Source of the DNA: CAZSHX01 sp964606895
Lineage (GTDB): Bacteria > Bacteroidota > Ignavibacteria > Kapaibacteriales > UBA2268
Direction of reading: 5' to 3'
DNA length: 47,103 bases
Assembly: GCA_964606895.1 (NCBI GenBank)
Contig: CAZSHX010000033.1
Coordinates: 1-47,103 of the forward strand
The notes beneath the pieces are model-generated. The model saw only the letters and a list, made by a program, of their open reading frames with translations, searched no databases and was not told the origin of the DNA. The position numbers were made by a program, and so were the translations under genes. This document shows, in pieces, positions 45,790 to 47,103 of this stretch (position 1 is the first letter of the stretch; every line of letters starts with the position of its first letter).

Positions 45790-46312
45790 TTGTATTCTCC
45801 TTAAATTCTTTTAAAGATTCGCAAAGTATCTTTTTTGCTCTGTAAAGTCTGACTTTCACGAGCGATAACGAAATTTGCAAAGCATTTGCCAGTTCGTCAT
45901 AACTAAAGTCGTCGTAATATTTCATTTCAATAATTTCCTTAAATTCAGCAGGCAATTTTTCGATTGCCGATTTAATAATATTTTTTTCAAAAGAATCTTC
46001 AATTTCAAATGTCTCGCTGACCAAAGTGTTTTCAGTGATTTCGGAAGTCAGTTTCTCGTTCCGTTTTTCCATCAGACACTGGTTCCGCGTAATAATCATC
46101 AGCCAGGCAATGAAACTGCCTTCAAAGAACTTCATTTTGTTTGCAACAATGCTCATCCAGATTTTCTGAAAAACATCCTTTGCCGTGTCCTTGTCTTTGG
46201 AAGCCCGAATACAGTAGGCAAATACTTTCTTGTTGTATCGTGAATACAATTCTCCAAATGCCTTTTCATCATTGGTATTCTGAAAAAGGGAGAAAAGTGC
46301 TTCGTCCTCCAT
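45779..46312 (-). CDS. ECF-family RNA polymerase sigma factor
   Basis: About 177 residues. Region 2 is at about 15-80 (DEKAFGELYSRYNKKVFAYC, DVFQKIWMSI). Region 4 is at about 110-165 (AIEKLPAEFKEIIEMKYYDDFSYDELANALQISLSLVKVRLYRAK). The two are joined by a variable linker, as in ECF (group 4) sigma factors. I start at ATG 46312 (MEDEALFSLF), where ECF proteins usually begin; a GTG at 46336 would add eight residues. TATGTTTG at 46393-46400 on this strand could be a -7 element, though far upstream. The anti-sigma gene follows with an 11-bp overlap. Confidence 0.9.
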   Translation of the reverse strand: MEDEALFSLFQNTNDEKAFGELYSRYNKKVFAYCIRASKDKDTAKDVFQKIWMSIVANKMKFFEGSFIAWLMIITRNQCLMEKRNEKLTSEITENTLVSETFEIEDSFEKNIIKSAIEKLPAEFKEIIEMKYYDDFSYDELANALQISLSLVKVRLYRAKKILCESLKEFKENTNAI

Positions 46313-46432
46313 ATTTTGGTATTCTTTCAACTTCACAATAACAGAAATGAATTAAATTGAATAAAGTTACAGATTGCTTTTCTTTAATCGGACAAACATA
46401 TATTGGTGATGTCCAGAATCGTGAGTAAATTC

Positions 46433-46984
46433 TTAAGTATAGTATGAATTGTTAACGCTTTTTTTGGAGCATTTTCTTATGTGTTGTATAATTTGTTCTT
46501 TAAAAGCACTTACGAAACGTAATCGAATTTGTATAAATCGTTGCCAAATATAGCTAAATAATAAATGATTTAAAATTGAATCAACATTTGAATATTTATT
46601 AAATCCAATATCATAGCAACGAGCTGATATAAGGGTTGAGTCGATGTCAGCAGGGATTACTTTAATTAAATTGAAATTACCGAATAAATTATTTAGTTCA
46701 GATAATTCTTTTCCGGTTTTGGTGAAATTGTTATTCAAAGTTAATATGGAGTCTATTTGATGATAATTTAGTCTTAACTCTTCACCTTCCTTCGTTTGGA
46801 ATAAATATTCGGAAAAAACCACTCTGAATCTTCCTTTTGCATAATCAAAATTATCTGCACCATTACATTTATTGCTCATTACTGAATCCGGATTCCAATA
46901 ACCGAATTGAGTGCAGCGGATATACTTATCATATAAACATGAATCTTCAATTACCTGTAATTTCAACCCTAAAATCAATAACAT
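46433..46984 (-). CDS. Hypothetical protein, possibly a fragment
   Basis: 183 residues with no recognised family. A short hydrophobic start (MLLILGLKL) is too weak to call a signal peptide. The middle (RFRVVFSEYLFQTKEG, ADIDSTLISARCYDIGFNKYSNVDSILNHLL) looks like a soluble alpha/beta protein. The last 40 residues turn basic and low-complexity (RFIQIRLRF, HIRKCSKKSVNNSYYT), as expected when a frame has shifted. It may be the remnant of a larger secreted protein. No ribosome-binding site is evident. Confidence 0.35.
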   Translation of the reverse strand: MLLILGLKLQVIEDSCLYDKYIRCTQFGYWNPDSVMSNKCNGADNFDYAKGRFRVVFSEYLFQTKEGEELRLNYHQIDSILTLNNNFTKTGKELSELNNLFGNFNLIKVIPADIDSTLISARCYDIGFNKYSNVDSILNHLLFSYIWQRFIQIRLRFVSAFKEQIIQHIRKCSKKSVNNSYYT

Positions 46985-47023
46985 ATTAACCTTGTCATAT
47001 TTATTGTCCTTACATTTTCACCT

Positions 47024-47103
47024 ATGATAAAATATTTTAAACCACTCGAAAAAAAAGGTCCGGCAAAAGAAAAGAAAGAAAATCCCCTTAAAATTACTTC
47101 TAA
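47024..47103 (+). CDS. Start of a gene cut off by the window end
   Basis: An open ATG frame of 26 codons beginning MIKYFKPLEKKGPAKEKKEN runs off the right edge. It is Lys/Pro-rich with no signal peptide. Too little is visible to name it, and no clear ribosome-binding site is present. Confidence 0.4.
   Translation, partial: MIKYFKPLEKKGPAKEKKENPLKITS

Noticed and set aside
1..47103. CRISPR array, rRNA or tRNA genes
   Set aside because: No regularly spaced direct repeats, rRNA-like conserved stretches or cloverleaf with a CCA/T-loop signature were found by eye. A tRNAscan or Infernal run would settle it.

Overview
The window is AT-rich DNA from an uncultured-looking member of the Bacteroidota/Chlorobiota/Ignavibacteriota/Kapabacteria side of the tree. 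Four secreted proteins end in type IX secretion (T9SS) type A sorting domains (SPNPA..., SGLPSGVYFVR..., KFIKI). Several promoters fit the Bacteroidota -7 element TAnnTTTG. The Mrp-type ATPase has the cysteine-free loop that I recall from Bacteroidota homologues. Phylum placement is inference; no rRNA, tRNA or CRISPR was seen.

Left region (1-9064): a decayed YeiH-type exporter (frameshift plus nonsense codon), then a compact eleven-gene plus-strand operon (868-9021). It encodes a Cys-rich MerR regulator, a membrane-anchored octaheme cytochrome c of the tetrathionate reductase family, a cytochrome b partner, a split pair of YeeE/YedE sulfur-compound transporters (the second fused to a cysteine-less rhodanese and ending in GGC), a methyltransferase, a DUF134 regulator, a tiny zinc-ribbon protein, a Cys/Met-type PLP lyase, an Mrp ATPase and a NifX-like protein. 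Two identical palindromes overlap the -33 and the start region of the predicted promoter. A strong terminator closes the operon. I read it as an inorganic-sulfur uptake, reduction and metal-sulfur handling module. Its substrate is unknown.

9065-18496: an intact tyrosine recombinase converging on the operon, a repeat-bearing noncoding stretch, a large T9SS-secreted propeller plus Ig-like-array protein broken by one extra T in a T8 run, a bidirectional terminator, rho, and a periplasmic protein of unknown function.

18497-32089 (minus strand): a four-gene glycosylation operon, a STELLO-like glycosyltransferase, a small methyltransferase, a GT2-FkbM fusion, and a giant 3038-residue protein. The giant carries an N-terminal GT-like domain, three GT2 domains, a degenerate GT-B region, two GT9-like domains, a methyltransferase, a GT4 domain and C-terminal TPRs. 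A lipoprotein glutaminyl cyclase lies upstream on the same strand.

32215-47103: a tyrosine phenol-lyase (not tryptophanase, by active-site residues), a MASE1/triple-PAS hybrid histidine kinase, a two-domain sugar oxidoreductase, three tandem T9SS cargo genes, an ECF sigma/anti-sigma pair, a hypothetical gene and the start of a cut-off gene.

The most unusual signals are the giant multi-glycosyltransferase and a modular pattern in the T9SS sorting domains. Two interchangeable palindromic DNA modules sit in frame at each of two fixed sites, and all four combinations occur among the four cargo genes here.
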